Assembly (NCBI RefSeq): GCF_020166515.1
Contig: NZ_JAINZT010000005.1
Span: 558,001-622,000, forward strand
From: Robertkochia flava
GTDB lineage: Bacteria; Bacteroidota; Bacteroidia; Flavobacteriales; Flavobacteriaceae
Direction: 5' to 3'
Length of the DNA stretch: 64,000 bases
Made by a program: the position numbers and the translations under genes. Positions 9,343 through 19,428 of this stretch are shown in pieces (position 1 is the first letter of the stretch; every line of letters starts with the position of its first letter). The notes below the pieces were generated by a model that saw only the letters and a program-made list of their open reading frames with translations, did not search any database and was not told the DNA's origin.

Positions 9343-9367
9343 CATTCTCCTGTATTCCAAAAATTAA

Positions 9368-9398
9368 AAAAGGCTCCGGATTTCCGGGGCCTTTTTTT
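9368..9398 (+). terminator. Rho-independent terminator after OmpA-family gene
   Basis: Hairpin AGGCTCCGGA / TCCGGGGCCT (9371-9380 with 9383-9392, one wobble pair) followed by seven T. The flanking A-run could let it also work leftward. Confidence 0.85.
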
Positions 9399-9575
9399 AT
9401 GAATTCGGTTGCTACCTGATCATTTTATTTTTCAGCGAATGGAATAATAGTTTTAAAGATTTTAGTTTCCTAGTTATTGAATATTCAATTCACATTTAAT
9501 TTACAGGGTATGCTGTGGGACTTGTAAAAGATCACCCGATATCTTTCTTAGCATAGCTTTAAGTGCGCGTTCGTA

Positions 9576-12500
9576 TTATCTGGGTTTACTTATTACGAGC
9601 TTGGCTTTCTTTTGGTCACCGTTATCATTTTCCAGACTTAGTATATATAAGCCACGAGAGAGCCCTTCAAGAGGGAGGGTGTATAACCTGCTGTTCTCTT
9701 TGTTTGACAAAGGTGCACTTGATTTTAATGCTGAGGGATCAAAACCTTTAATGAGCCTTCCATTCAGGTCGAAGAGCTGAATAGTCTTTAATGGAATCCC
9801 GCTATTTCCGTAAAGGAAATTCACTTCTTCAGCTGCCGGATTTGGGAATATATTTAATGCGATATTTCCTCTTTCATCATCGAAGGTAATAAGGTCTTCT
9901 AATTCTACATTTTTAGCAGATAATACCTCTAATGCAAATAGCGAATACGTACCATCAAGGACATTGATTAAGAAATTAAGTCGATCATCCGTAACGGTTG
10001 CCGGTATGCTCATCATAGCAGATTGCTTACTGGATATAAGTTTTCCCAGATCCAGGTTCTTTATTTCAACATTTTCTACGCTAAGATCATACACGACATT
10101 GTTTTCATCTTCCCTGCCCAGGTAAATGTTGAGTACGTAATCACCATTCGGAACGATGATTTCAAATTCCATTTGTGGGTCGTTCATATCCACATTCCTT
10201 TCCGTAGAATAAAGTTGCAGATAGGTAGATTCATCCAGGTAAGGGGGGATGGAACTGTTTCTGTCACTATAGTTCAATTCTCCCTTATTGTTTTTACCTC
10301 CAAAAACCTCATAATAGGTACCCAGGTAATATCCGTCATCCGGATTTTTTTCCCAATCCGGGCCATTATCGTTGGCTTTTACTGTGACATCTCCACCAAC
10401 ATTGATTCGATAAAGAGGTTTAAGTTCGGGGTTGTTAATTACCTCGGCCTGCAGGATAATTTCCAGGGGAGAGTTTTCACCATTATGAACAACCTGTAAC
10501 AAGGCCTTTTTTTTACCAATGGTTTGTGTTGCAGGATTAAAGGTTATATCCGCCGCAATACTTGAGGCTGTATTTAACGAAGCAGGTATTTCAAACTCAT
10601 GCTCAAATAAGAAAGCGTCTTCACCTCTAATGGAAATAGAACTTATATTATTTATTCCATTGAATTCCTGAGAAGGATTCGTTAAAATTAATTCCATATT
10701 GGCGATCTCGCCATCGATGATGTGTTTCCCGAAATCTAAGGTATCGCGATTGCTCACCAGGTCAGGTTCTGGGCGTTCTATAACCTTGATGGTGGTAGTA
10801 TCGGTACCTGTAAGACCATAACGATCTGCTATGGTAAGAGTAACCAGGTACTCTCCGGGTTCCTCAAAGGTATAATTTAAGTCTTGCCCGCTAGCGATGT
10901 CTCCATTTCCAAGGTCCCAGGCGTAGGTGTTTATACCATAATCATCTGTGGACTGCCTGGCAGAGAAGCTGACGGAAAGCGGATTATAACCGGTATTTTT
11001 ATCAGTGCTAATTTTAGCTATCGGAGGCTCATTATAGTTTCTAGGGTCAATTAATATTTCAATTCCATTGATAAATGGATTTTGAACGATACCTTTTAAA
11101 TCTATATTTAATTCCCCATCTTCTACTAAAACTTCTTTGGAGAACATTCCTCCAATTTTAAATCCAAATTTCTTAATCACATCAAATTGAGGATCTACAA
11201 CTTCTTTCTCCAAGGTTATGCTAAACAACCTATCTCCAACAGAACTTGTTTTTTCAAATGAGGTTCCAAAATACAGGTTCACTACATAAGTACCATTGAC
11301 GACAGGAATACTGTATTTCAGTTCAGATTTGGCATTATATTTCTCGGAAGAAAACAGTTGTTCAAATGTACTTTTATCGATATAATTCGGGATAGACCCA
11401 TTTTTGTCAAAATAATTGAGATCAGTTCCATTATATACGCTACCTCCGTTAACTGTGAAATCATCATATTTTTGAGTTCCATTCTTATTATCCGGAAACC
11501 AATCAGGTCCTTCATCCATTGAAACAATTCCTTCTCCTCCCGTGTTTATTCTCAAAATTGGGATAAGCTCCAATGTATTCGGGATATCATTAGATGTTAG
11601 ATTAACCGAAACTTTTTGATCGTTATTATAATAGAGAGTAAAATTAGCTGCATCGAATTGCCCTTCTCCAGTGTATGTAATTTCAAATGTTATAGTAGAA
11701 TTCGATTTTATCAATTCAGGAAGGGTTACATTCTCTATTTTAAAAAGATTTGAACTCGATCCGGTAATGGTCAAAGAATCCGGTAAAATTGCCATATTAC
11801 CATCTCTAACATAGGTTTCAATGATTTTAGTTTCCCCTGGTTTGAAAACCACCTGCGAAGGGAGATTAATTTTACTATTAATTAACTTTATCCCGGATGG
11901 GGTATCATAGTTGTAATACTCCATATTTTTCTGGTTTCCTCCCCCTTTTACAGGGGAACCACCCGCTACAAATATTCCATTTCCGGAAACGATACCCTGG
12001 GTGCCATGACGATTATGATTCATATCATCTCCCACTGTCCATTGCTGACTAACCGGGTCAAATATCTCAGTTATCTTAAAGGCTTCGGGAGAGTTATTTA
12101 CCTCACCTCCTGCAACATAAATCTTATTTTTGAAATTCACCGTTATGGCGCCTGCCCTGGGTGTGGGGATATTAGAAGATGGATCAAGGGTTTCCCAGGA
12201 GTTCGTATTGAAATCGTAAACGTCAACCTCAGGTATAATCGGGGTAAATACCCCTCCGTTCCCACCGGAAAGCCTACCTCCGATGGCATATAGTTTATTA
12301 TCGGCTAAAACGGCATGAAAATGATCTCTGGCATGAGGGGCATCGGGTAGTACATTCCATTCACCAGTTATAGGGTCATAGCTGTCAAAATAGGGGACAT
12401 ATCCGCCATCGTGTCCGTCTGTATTTCCTCCCACTATGTAGAATTTATCATTGTAAACTACAAGTCCAGAGGAGCCTCTGCGTCTGGATTCAGGTATGTC

Positions 12501-15500
12501 CGGTCCTTTTTTCCATTCATAAGTTAAAGGATTAAATATCCAGATTGACTCCGCAGGAATTTCATTTGGATAGGAATTGGTTTGAAATGCGCCTATTACC
12601 CAAATGTAGCCCTGATATTCTACAGCCTGAAAATGATTGAATTCAAAAGGAGTATTGTTGTCAAGGTTTGACCAATTGTTATTCTGATAATCGTAAACGT
12701 CTACGCTGTTTGCGTTTTCCCTTCCTCCCATCAGGAAAAAGCTTTGTCCTGCCTGAACAAAGGAACATTCATGTCTGGCTGTATAATTTTCATTTTCATC
12801 TTTATTGAACCATTCATTCAGTGCTGGTGTAATTGTCCAGGTAAATTCAGTTTGGACAGGTTGCGATCCAGTTTTTGAAACAGTTATAGTTACGTTGTAT
12901 ACACCATCCGAATTGGGACCTTCTGTTCTGGCCCCAGAACTTACAACACCAAAGACCATTCCGTTGGTGGGCTCTATATTTATCCCCCGAGGTTGTCCTG
13001 AAATCGAATATGTAAAGTTTTCTGATGGATCTCCTCCTGAGGCATTAATAGATAGGTTTGGAGTTTCTCCCTCATCATTGTATTGATCGGGAATACTTTC
13101 GACCACAAGAGGTGAAAATTTACCATTAGGGTCCAGTCCATAAATCTCCAGTGCAGAAATTTTTGCGCTACCAACTCCTCCGGTCGAAAACGATGAAGTT
13201 AAGAATATGTTTATCTCACCATCTGATATTTTTTGCGTAAATGTTCTTATATCGGGTGTTTCGGGGCCAACTTCTTTCAGGATGTCGTAATTATCGAGTA
13301 CAAGGCTATCCTCAATATATACATCAAAGACACGTTGCCCGGGATCAACAGCATAGAAGCCACCATTGGCTCCAAAATATATTTCAGCGAAATGGAGGTT
13401 TAGTTCATAGGTCCCATTGGTTACTGGTATGCCATAACTTAAAGATTCACTGCTGTTTCTTTCTGTTCGGTAAATATTAGGAACTTCTGCCTGCTTATTA
13501 TTGTAGATATCTCCTCCGTTAAAATATTGATCTTGTTTGAAGATTTTCCCATTATAGGTAATTTCTTCACCACCAGCATTGATCAATAAGGCAAAATCTT
13601 CTGGTTTTACTGGCTCATCTACCGTGATGGTTAAGGTATCTGTATCCTGATTTTTCCCGTCAGAAACAGTTAATGTAACCGTATATTTTCCGGAGGAGGT
13701 AAATGTATGGATCGGATTGATTTCTGTAGAGGAGGAATTATCGCCGAAATCCCATTCATAGGACTCCAGATTATTAAAGGCACTGGAGCCACTGCCATTA
13801 AATGCAACCTCCAGAGGAGCAGTACCTTTTACAGGAAAGGCAAGGGCCTGTGCATTTACCCCATTGAACAGGGAATAACCAAGCACTTCAATTGCGTAGA
13901 TGTTGGGGTTTTCGGTGATATGGGTGAAGGATATATTCAAATTCCCGTCTTGCAGATTCACCGGGAATTCAAGCATTCCGGCTTTTCCGAATCCAAACTC
14001 CAAAACAGGGTCGAATGCAGGTTTTACGACCTGGCCTTCTACAAGGATGTCAAATTCCCGACTACCGATTTCACTTGTGCCATTAAAGTTTGTCCCAAGA
14101 TAAATTCTTATCGCATAGGTATCATTTTTTAATGGGATACTGAATTTCATTTCTTCCCCCGAAGCACTATCAAACCTTTCATGACTAAAAATCTCGTTAA
14201 AAGAGGGTTGATCGACATATGAAGGAATACTCTCATGTCTTAAGTTATAACTAAATTGTGTATTGTAATTAATTCCTGTATTTACTTCAAAAAAACTTCC
14301 TTTGTAAAATCCGTTACTTGCCGTAGCCTCCCAAACCGGTCCTCCGTCTGTAGCCAGGAAATTGGTCAATGCACCTGCATTGATGCGAACTATGGGTTCT
14401 TCAATCTTAGCATTTTCCAATTCCACTGATAAGGGGATCACCAAAGGGCTGTTAATTCCGCTATGGGTAATCTCAAGGTCGCCCGTTTTTTTTCCGGTAA
14501 TATCATTTGGGGTAATTGTAACCGGAATCTGTTGTATCACACCTGTACCTATGCTGATAGGCAGATTTTGATTCACACTGAATATTTGCTCCGCATCGTT
14601 AATGATTTTAAGATCGGTGATCTCAATAACCGGATCTTCATTTCCTCCGAGATTAAACAATTCTAAACTGATTCCTGAGGGATTGCTGTTAATAGTAGTA
14701 ATCCCAAAGTCGATGGCATCCGGATTAGCAGTCAGTGTATTGGGTTGATCTTCAGTGACATTTAAAAAATCCCATGTAGCCGTAAAGCCAACTCCTGAAT
14801 TTCCTGCAGTACTAATTATACCCACTGCCAATCCATGGTTATCATCAGGGGTAAAAAAATTATCCGGCAGCAATAATTCATTGCCTAATGCGAGTACCGT
14901 TTGACCATTATCAAGGGAATATGAAGCTTGCATGGTTTTGGTTTTGGGGTTGATTCCCATATATAAATCCACCCCGATAGCTCCCAAAATGCCTGGGATA
15001 TCTATAATCTGTATTTCAGTATTTCCCTGAGTTTCCAGTACTATTGCAATTCCGTCGAGATTGTCATTTTGATTGGAACCATTCATTAAAACCACCTTAA
15101 GATAATTGTCCTGATCGCCGGTACCTATATAAGCTCCGTAAGACTGACCTTCTAAAGGACGTTCGCCATTAAAAGGAGTTTCAATTTTTGTATGGACGGT
15201 AAACGGATTTGAGTTTTCATCAACATTTACGCCGAATTGAAATGCATAATCCTGATTATTTTTTTGCTCCAAAGCATCGCCTGGAGTGGTAAAGTCTATT
15301 GTAGCTTTCCCTCCGGCTCCCCCAAAAGACATATTCTCCGGATCAAATGTTTCAAGGTAATCTGTTTGCCCTGAAGGATCGAGCATGAGTCCGGTAAATC
15401 CAAGACCGAACATCCCGGTACCCGGATCGTTATTCCAAAAGGGGTAGGTAATTGGTAAGTCTGTTCCTGTCCCATTTAAGGGGTCTAACGCAAATGTGTC

Positions 15501-17474
15501 TTCTTTGTCCGGAATGCCATCATTATCATCATCAGTATCAATCAGATCAGAAATAAAGTCACCATCAGCATCCGCTGGTTTTGAACCAGCTGAACAATGG
15601 TCGGTCTGATTCGCTACCTCATCTGCGTTGGAAAATCCGTCTTTGTCATAATCCGCCTCTGGATCATATCCCTCCTCATCCGGAGAAAAGCACTGGCCAA
15701 AATCGGCCGGTTCAAATATGGTTATATTATCTTCTCCGTAAGTGGCGGCCCAAATGGTTCCTGGAAAGATCTCATCATCGCCCTGTGCAATCACGTCAAG
15801 GGGAATACTTCCAAATCCGCTGAGGTAGGTATTATTTTTTTCAATAAGGGTGTGGTTATTCGGTTCAATGACATAACGGTTAATATTTCCATTAAACGAT
15901 GCGGCAAATAAATTACCTTTTAACTGGTTATTGAAGTTGCTTGCGGTGTACTCACACATTCCGTTGGTAGAAGAGGGTACAAAGTCCAGCATGTTAAGAT
16001 CTGGATTATTAATTTCATCAGTAGTATAAAATCCTTGTCTGGGATCATCGGGGAAGTCATTCATGGAGAAATTCTGTTGAAAGTATCCTGAAACACCTTC
16101 TATAAGTTCGGCCCAATTGAATCTCTTTGAAATGATCCACTCGTTCCCATTATATTCGTATTCGATAACTTCTGCCTTCGAAGGAAATGCCCTAATTGGT
16201 ACCGGGTGACCGGCATAATAGGTGTTATTGGGGTCATTGATGTTACCCACATAATGCAGCTGATCGGAATGGGTTTTCCCGTTCGAATAATTAAATTCAT
16301 TTGTGACGTAATCTCCTGAACCAGGATTAAAAGAAGTAGAGTAATCGTCTCCTTTTATGGATCCGTTTTGGGTTCTGATAAGAGGCGGACCTCCCCACCC
16401 CCCATTCGGGCCATTATCAAATGTGTAGATATCGCCTTTTGCTGTCACCACGATGTCATAGGCATTGCGATAGCCCGGAGAAAAAATCTGTACAGGACCG
16501 TTGGGCTCGGGAAATGACTGATTCAGACCATTATTGCCTCCAAAGGGATCTCCCTTATCTATGGTAGCATTATAAAGAGGATGTCCCGGCCCATAGGGGA
16601 AATCAGGACTGCTGTTATCAATATCAGGTCGTTCCGGATCATTCAGGGTCGGCAGATCGTAAATGTATTTCGAGTTGTTATCTCTTAAATCGGTAAAAGG
16701 CCCTCCGTTACTTTGTTCAATATTCTCTAATTGGGTAAGATTAACAATAAGCAATGCTCCTGCAAGAAAATATTCAGAGGAACCAGCAAAATTATTACTT
16801 GGAGCCCCCTGATTGGTATTGCCCCCTTGCTGAATAAATAAGTATTGATTTCCGTTTTTGGTGAATAATTCCATTCCATTTGTGGAATGATTCTCTTCAC
16901 ATCGGGGCAGGCCCCTTACCAGTTCTACTTTGTCCCAGTTGTTACCGTTCCAGGTAAGTCGGGAGAGCACGCCGGAATTTGTATCTAAGTTTACATCGTT
17001 TCCCGGCTGATTTTTCCCTCCGATACGCCAATCGGACGAGGTAACATATAAAACCGGATTCTCAGCAGTTCCGGTAGCAAGAATACCAGTGATCTGCCTG
17101 ATTTTGGTATTGTTTAAGTTACCATCGTCATTATGATTCTGGGTATTGTTTTTTATAAGAGTTATAACATTTCCCTGCTTAACCGTGTAGCTTCCCTCTC
17201 CTGCGGGCGCATTATCCCGCTCCACTGTATATTCCCAGATTAATCCATCCTGCTGGGATACATACAACTTTCCGTTAGGGCCGAAATCCAGAGAGGTCGG
17301 GTTTACCAGGTTTTCATTCTCCAAACCAGCGGCACCCCAGGATGGCGCCTGAGCGTTCAGCAAATTAATACTCACAGCAAAGCTTAAGACAAAACACCTT
17401 AAGTATCGTGAATTAAGAATATTAAAAAGTGAACTATGAAATAAATAAGGTATTAGTTTAACCATAGCCTCCAA
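9576..17474 (-). CDS. Giant secreted malectin/PKD/Kelch protein with T9SS sorting domain
   Basis: 2632 residues. A signal peptide ends near NAQA (about residue 42; ATG at 17465 is an alternative start). Order of parts: sugar-dehydrogenase-like beta-propeller (45-590); calcium-binding D-rich repeats with DTDDDNDGIPDKED (630-660); a laminin-G-like sandwich (680-910); a choice-of-anchor beta domain (915-1020); malectin-like 1 (1025-1200); PKD 1 (1208-1281, YEWDFGDNSSS); malectin-like 2 (1290-1445); a cadherin/Ig-like domain (1455-1550); Kelch repeats (1558-1840, several GG-Y-W units); choice-of-anchor (1858-1964); malectin-like 3 (1968-2145); PKD 2 (2148-2235); choice-of-anchor (2238-2348); malectin-like 4 (2355-2515); type A T9SS tail (2528-2632, NIFPNPAAEEV ... 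GLYILSLEND). Likely cell-surface or secreted carbohydrate-binding protein. Monocistronic as far as visible; catalytic activity of the propeller is uncertain. Confidence 0.88.
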   Translation of the reverse strand: MEAMVKLIPYLFHSSLFNILNSRYLRCFVLSFAVSINLLNAQAPSWGAAGLENENLVNPTSLDFGPNGKLYVSQQDGLIWEYTVERDNAPAGEGSYTVKQGNVITLIKNNTQNHNDDGNLNNTKIRQITGILATGTAENPVLYVTSSDWRIGGKNQPGNDVNLDTNSGVLSRLTWNGNNWDKVELVRGLPRCEENHSTNGMELFTKNGNQYLFIQQGGNTNQGAPSNNFAGSSEYFLAGALLIVNLTQLENIEQSNGGPFTDLRDNNSKYIYDLPTLNDPERPDIDNSSPDFPYGPGHPLYNATIDKGDPFGGNNGLNQSFPEPNGPVQIFSPGYRNAYDIVVTAKGDIYTFDNGPNGGWGGPPLIRTQNGSIKGDDYSTSFNPGSGDYVTNEFNYSNGKTHSDQLHYVGNINDPNNTYYAGHPVPIRAFPSKAEVIEYEYNGNEWIISKRFNWAELIEGVSGYFQQNFSMNDFPDDPRQGFYTTDEINNPDLNMLDFVPSSTNGMCEYTASNFNNQLKGNLFAASFNGNINRYVIEPNNHTLIEKNNTYLSGFGSIPLDVIAQGDDEIFPGTIWAATYGEDNITIFEPADFGQCFSPDEEGYDPEADYDKDGFSNADEVANQTDHCSAGSKPADADGDFISDLIDTDDDNDGIPDKEDTFALDPLNGTGTDLPITYPFWNNDPGTGMFGLGFTGLMLDPSGQTDYLETFDPENMSFGGAGGKATIDFTTPGDALEQKNNQDYAFQFGVNVDENSNPFTVHTKIETPFNGERPLEGQSYGAYIGTGDQDNYLKVVLMNGSNQNDNLDGIAIVLETQGNTEIQIIDIPGILGAIGVDLYMGINPKTKTMQASYSLDNGQTVLALGNELLLPDNFFTPDDNHGLAVGIISTAGNSGVGFTATWDFLNVTEDQPNTLTANPDAIDFGITTINSNPSGISLELFNLGGNEDPVIEITDLKIINDAEQIFSVNQNLPISIGTGVIQQIPVTITPNDITGKKTGDLEITHSGINSPLVIPLSVELENAKIEEPIVRINAGALTNFLATDGGPVWEATASNGFYKGSFFEVNTGINYNTQFSYNLRHESIPSYVDQPSFNEIFSHERFDSASGEEMKFSIPLKNDTYAIRIYLGTNFNGTSEIGSREFDILVEGQVVKPAFDPVLEFGFGKAGMLEFPVNLQDGNLNISFTHITENPNIYAIEVLGYSLFNGVNAQALAFPVKGTAPLEVAFNGSGSSAFNNLESYEWDFGDNSSSTEINPIHTFTSSGKYTVTLTVSDGKNQDTDTLTITVDEPVKPEDFALLINAGGEEITYNGKIFKQDQYFNGGDIYNNKQAEVPNIYRTERNSSESLSYGIPVTNGTYELNLHFAEIYFGANGGFYAVDPGQRVFDVYIEDSLVLDNYDILKEVGPETPDIRTFTQKISDGEINIFLTSSFSTGGVGSAKISALEIYGLDPNGKFSPLVVESIPDQYNDEGETPNLSINASGGDPSENFTYSISGQPRGINIEPTNGMVFGVVSSGARTEGPNSDGVYNVTITVSKTGSQPVQTEFTWTITPALNEWFNKDENENYTARHECSFVQAGQSFFLMGGRENANSVDVYDYQNNNWSNLDNNTPFEFNHFQAVEYQGYIWVIGAFQTNSYPNEIPAESIWIFNPLTYEWKKGPDIPESRRRGSSGLVVYNDKFYIVGGNTDGHDGGYVPYFDSYDPITGEWNVLPDAPHARDHFHAVLADNKLYAIGGRLSGGNGGVFTPIIPEVDVYDFNTNSWETLDPSSNIPTPRAGAITVNFKNKIYVAGGEVNNSPEAFKITEIFDPVSQQWTVGDDMNHNRHGTQGIVSGNGIFVAGGSPVKGGGNQKNMEYYNYDTPSGIKLINSKINLPSQVVFKPGETKIIETYVRDGNMAILPDSLTITGSSSNLFKIENVTLPELIKSNSTITFEITYTGEGQFDAANFTLYYNNDQKVSVNLTSNDIPNTLELIPILRINTGGEGIVSMDEGPDWFPDNKNGTQKYDDFTVNGGSVYNGTDLNYFDKNGSIPNYIDKSTFEQLFSSEKYNAKSELKYSIPVVNGTYVVNLYFGTSFEKTSSVGDRLFSITLEKEVVDPQFDVIKKFGFKIGGMFSKEVLVEDGELNIDLKGIVQNPFINGIEILIDPRNYNEPPIAKISTDKNTGYNPLSVSFSARQSTDDYGINTYAWDLGNGDIASGQDLNYTFEEPGEYLVTLTIADRYGLTGTDTTTIKVIERPEPDLVSNRDTLDFGKHIIDGEIANMELILTNPSQEFNGINNISSISIRGEDAFLFEHEFEIPASLNTASSIAADITFNPATQTIGKKKALLQVVHNGENSPLEIILQAEVINNPELKPLYRINVGGDVTVKANDNGPDWEKNPDDGYYLGTYYEVFGGKNNKGELNYSDRNSSIPPYLDESTYLQLYSTERNVDMNDPQMEFEIIVPNGDYVLNIYLGREDENNVVYDLSVENVEIKNLDLGKLISSKQSAMMSIPATVTDDRLNFLINVLDGTYSLFALEVLSAKNVELEDLITFDDERGNIALNIFPNPAAEEVNFLYGNSGIPLKTIQLFDLNGRLIKGFDPSALKSSAPLSNKENSRLYTLPLEGLSRGLYILSLENDNGDQKKAKLVISKPR

Positions 17475-17819
17475 TTTAGAACTGATATTTAGCTATTAAT
17501 CATCCAGTTAATGGGAGGGGTAAAGTAAAATTCTAAATTTATTTGCTAGGAACGGTTATTAATCGATTAAGGTAAGCTATATTTCGTTGATGATGCAAGT
17601 GTATATTAGGCTGTATCTTACTGATATTCAAAAGGTAAGTCAAGTATGGTTTTTAAATTCAAGTTTGATTCGTATATACCGTAAAATCTCACATTCCCAG
17701 AAGACAAAAGTATTGTGTCAAAGGATTATCTATATGATTAAGGTAGCTTAGATAATTTTTGTTGAATGCTTTATCCTCCGGGATCAGGATCTTCTAATTG
17801 TAAAGCTTACGACTTTTTC
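17475..17819. other. Non-coding stretch between giant gene and polysaccharide locus
   Basis: 345 bases, AT-rich, no convincing ORF or RNA. It must contain the end of the minus-strand polysaccharide transcript and the promoter of the giant gene. The only -7-like match on the minus strand is TACTTTTG (17705-17712), about 230 bases upstream of the giant gene and without a good -33 partner. No clear terminator hairpin. Confidence 0.5.
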
Positions 17820-18476
17820 TCAGGAAATCTTTAAATCCTTGAAATTCCAGATCCAATTATCCGGGAGATATTCCTTTTTCTGCTCACATATATTTTGATT
17901 ATGGATATGTAGGCCATTGTCCAAAATTCCTATGGTGGCCCATCCGGCTTGGTTTGGATGATAGAAATCCTTGGCGGGATTATCTCCAATGTAGAATAAT
18001 TGAAAACCCGGATACTTTTCACTTACCCGCTCAAAATTATATGCTGAAGTTTTCTCATGGCCAGATTCTTCCGAGATATGAATGAAATCGAAATAAGAAC
18101 CTATGTGTAGCTCCTCAATTTTATTAGTTTGTGTAATGCTCCTTCCATCCGTTATTAGACCGATGACACCGTTCCTTTGTTTTATTTGCTCCATGACCTC
18201 TTTAACATAAGGACGAAGATAAATATCGGGCTTATGATTTCTATAGACTTGTATAAGGTGATCTTTATCCAGTTCAAAGTTTTTAACCAAATAGGCAAAG
18301 ACATCTTTTTTTCTTCTGAAAAAGGAGAACATTATTGCATATAGCTCCTGCCATTGAACAGGGTCAGTGGTCATTGCTATTTCACGAAATGCAGATCGCA
18401 CAAAATCAACCTCGTTATAGAGGGTGTCATCCAGATCGAAAACAACTACTGTGTTATAATTAACCTCTAAATCCAT
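17820..18476 (-). CDS. HAD-superfamily hydrolase of the polysaccharide locus
   Basis: 218 residues from the ATG at 18476. A start at 18533 would give a longer overlap with the upstream gene and a non-conserved leader. All HAD motifs are present: VVVFDLDDTLYNE (nucleophile Asp near residue 13), GLITDGRS, EKTSAYNF with the Lys, and YIGDNPAKDF. The helical insert after motif I marks a C1-capped haloacid-dehalogenase/phosphatase type. It overlaps the ATP-grasp gene by 17 bases, so the two are translationally coupled and likely work on the same metabolite. Last gene of the minus arm. Substrate unknown. Confidence 0.85.
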   Translation of the reverse strand: MDLEVNYNTVVVFDLDDTLYNEVDFVRSAFREIAMTTDPVQWQELYAIMFSFFRRKKDVFAYLVKNFELDKDHLIQVYRNHKPDIYLRPYVKEVMEQIKQRNGVIGLITDGRSITQTNKIEELHIGSYFDFIHISEESGHEKTSAYNFERVSEKYPGFQLFYIGDNPAKDFYHPNQAGWATIGILDNGLHIHNQNICEQKKEYLPDNWIWNFKDLKIS

Positions 18477-19428
18477 GAACAAGAACTTCTTTATCGTATC
18501 TGAGCATGAGTAATGAATCTTCCCAGGTATCAAATTTATTCGACACTTCTTTGTTCATTAGATATTCCATAATGATCCATTGCGGATAATTTGCTCCGGC
18601 CAGGTAGGTAAGGGGGTATCCCCCTCCAAACCGGGCATTGATCTCAATGCCAACAATCTTTTTAGAGGTCTTATGCATGAAGAATTGAGCAGTCAGACAA
18701 CCGATAGCTCCTTTAATATTTGCTAATTTTTCACGTATAAGAACTTCTATTTCATTTTTGCTAGTCACTCCCTTATTCACCTCTCCGTCTCTTACCTCAA
18801 TCCGTTTTCTGGGCACTACACATGAAAGTTCATTATTCTTATTGTAGTAAAGATCACAGGTGAATTCATCATATTCATTGTGGTCCAGGTATTCGAGAAA
18901 CATGAGTTTCTCATTATTTAAATGCTTCACTTTTAAGTCCTCTTTTCTTCTAATAAGATAAATATCGACACTGCGGCTGCCATCATAGGGTTTCAGAAAT
19001 AGAGGGAATTCCGGCTGTTCACGGGTATATTCCCTGGCAGTAAGAATTCCATGTTTATTAAAAAAAGCGTGTGTTTTCCTTTTATCTCTTGTCATACCAA
19101 TAACATTCACTTCTGATATAACTGGTATTATTCCTTCCTCAAGAAATCGGGAACGATTCTCTGATAAAAGGAACAATTCTGTATCTATTGTAGGAATAAT
19201 AAGCTTTATGCTGTGATCTTTGCATCTTTGTAACAACTCGTCTATATAAACGTCACTGTTCAATCTGGGTACCTTGAAGGAGATTTCAGCCATCTGACAC
19301 GCTGCGGAAAGCTCCGGAGATGCATCGCAACAAATCACAGAGATTTGTTTATCAATTTTTGAAGCTTCCGATTGAAAAGCTTGCAATAAGGAAACCCTTT
19401 TCCCTGCTGAAGTAATTAATATATTCAT
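18460..19428 (-). CDS. ATP-grasp enzyme (CarB-like) of the polysaccharide locus
   Basis: 322 residues. An N-terminal Rossmann-like half (MNILITSAGKRVSLLQAF) is followed by an ATP-grasp fold: PLFLKPYDGSRSVDIY near residue 146, IVGIEINARFGGGYPLTYLAG near 262 with the metal-binding E-N pair. Length and layout match stand-alone carbamoyl-phosphate-synthase-large-subunit-like ligases that occur in surface polysaccharide loci. ATP-grasp enzymes join a carboxylate to an amine or thiol through an acyl phosphate, so a role in amidating or amino-acylating a uronic acid or sugar is plausible, though inferred. It starts within the GT2 gene's stop (ATGA overlap) and overlaps the HAD gene. Confidence 0.85.
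   Translation of the reverse strand: MNILITSAGKRVSLLQAFQSEASKIDKQISVICCDASPELSAACQMAEISFKVPRLNSDVYIDELLQRCKDHSIKLIIPTIDTELFLLSENRSRFLEEGIIPVISEVNVIGMTRDKRKTHAFFNKHGILTAREYTREQPEFPLFLKPYDGSRSVDIYLIRRKEDLKVKHLNNEKLMFLEYLDHNEYDEFTCDLYYNKNNELSCVVPRKRIEVRDGEVNKGVTSKNEIEVLIREKLANIKGAIGCLTAQFFMHKTSKKIVGIEINARFGGGYPLTYLAGANYPQWIIMEYLMNKEVSNKFDTWEDSLLMLRYDKEVLVHGFRG

Noticed and set aside
10023-10499. Plus-strand frame of 158 codons inside the giant T9SS gene
   Set aside because: Shadow frame of a long, clearly coding minus-strand gene.
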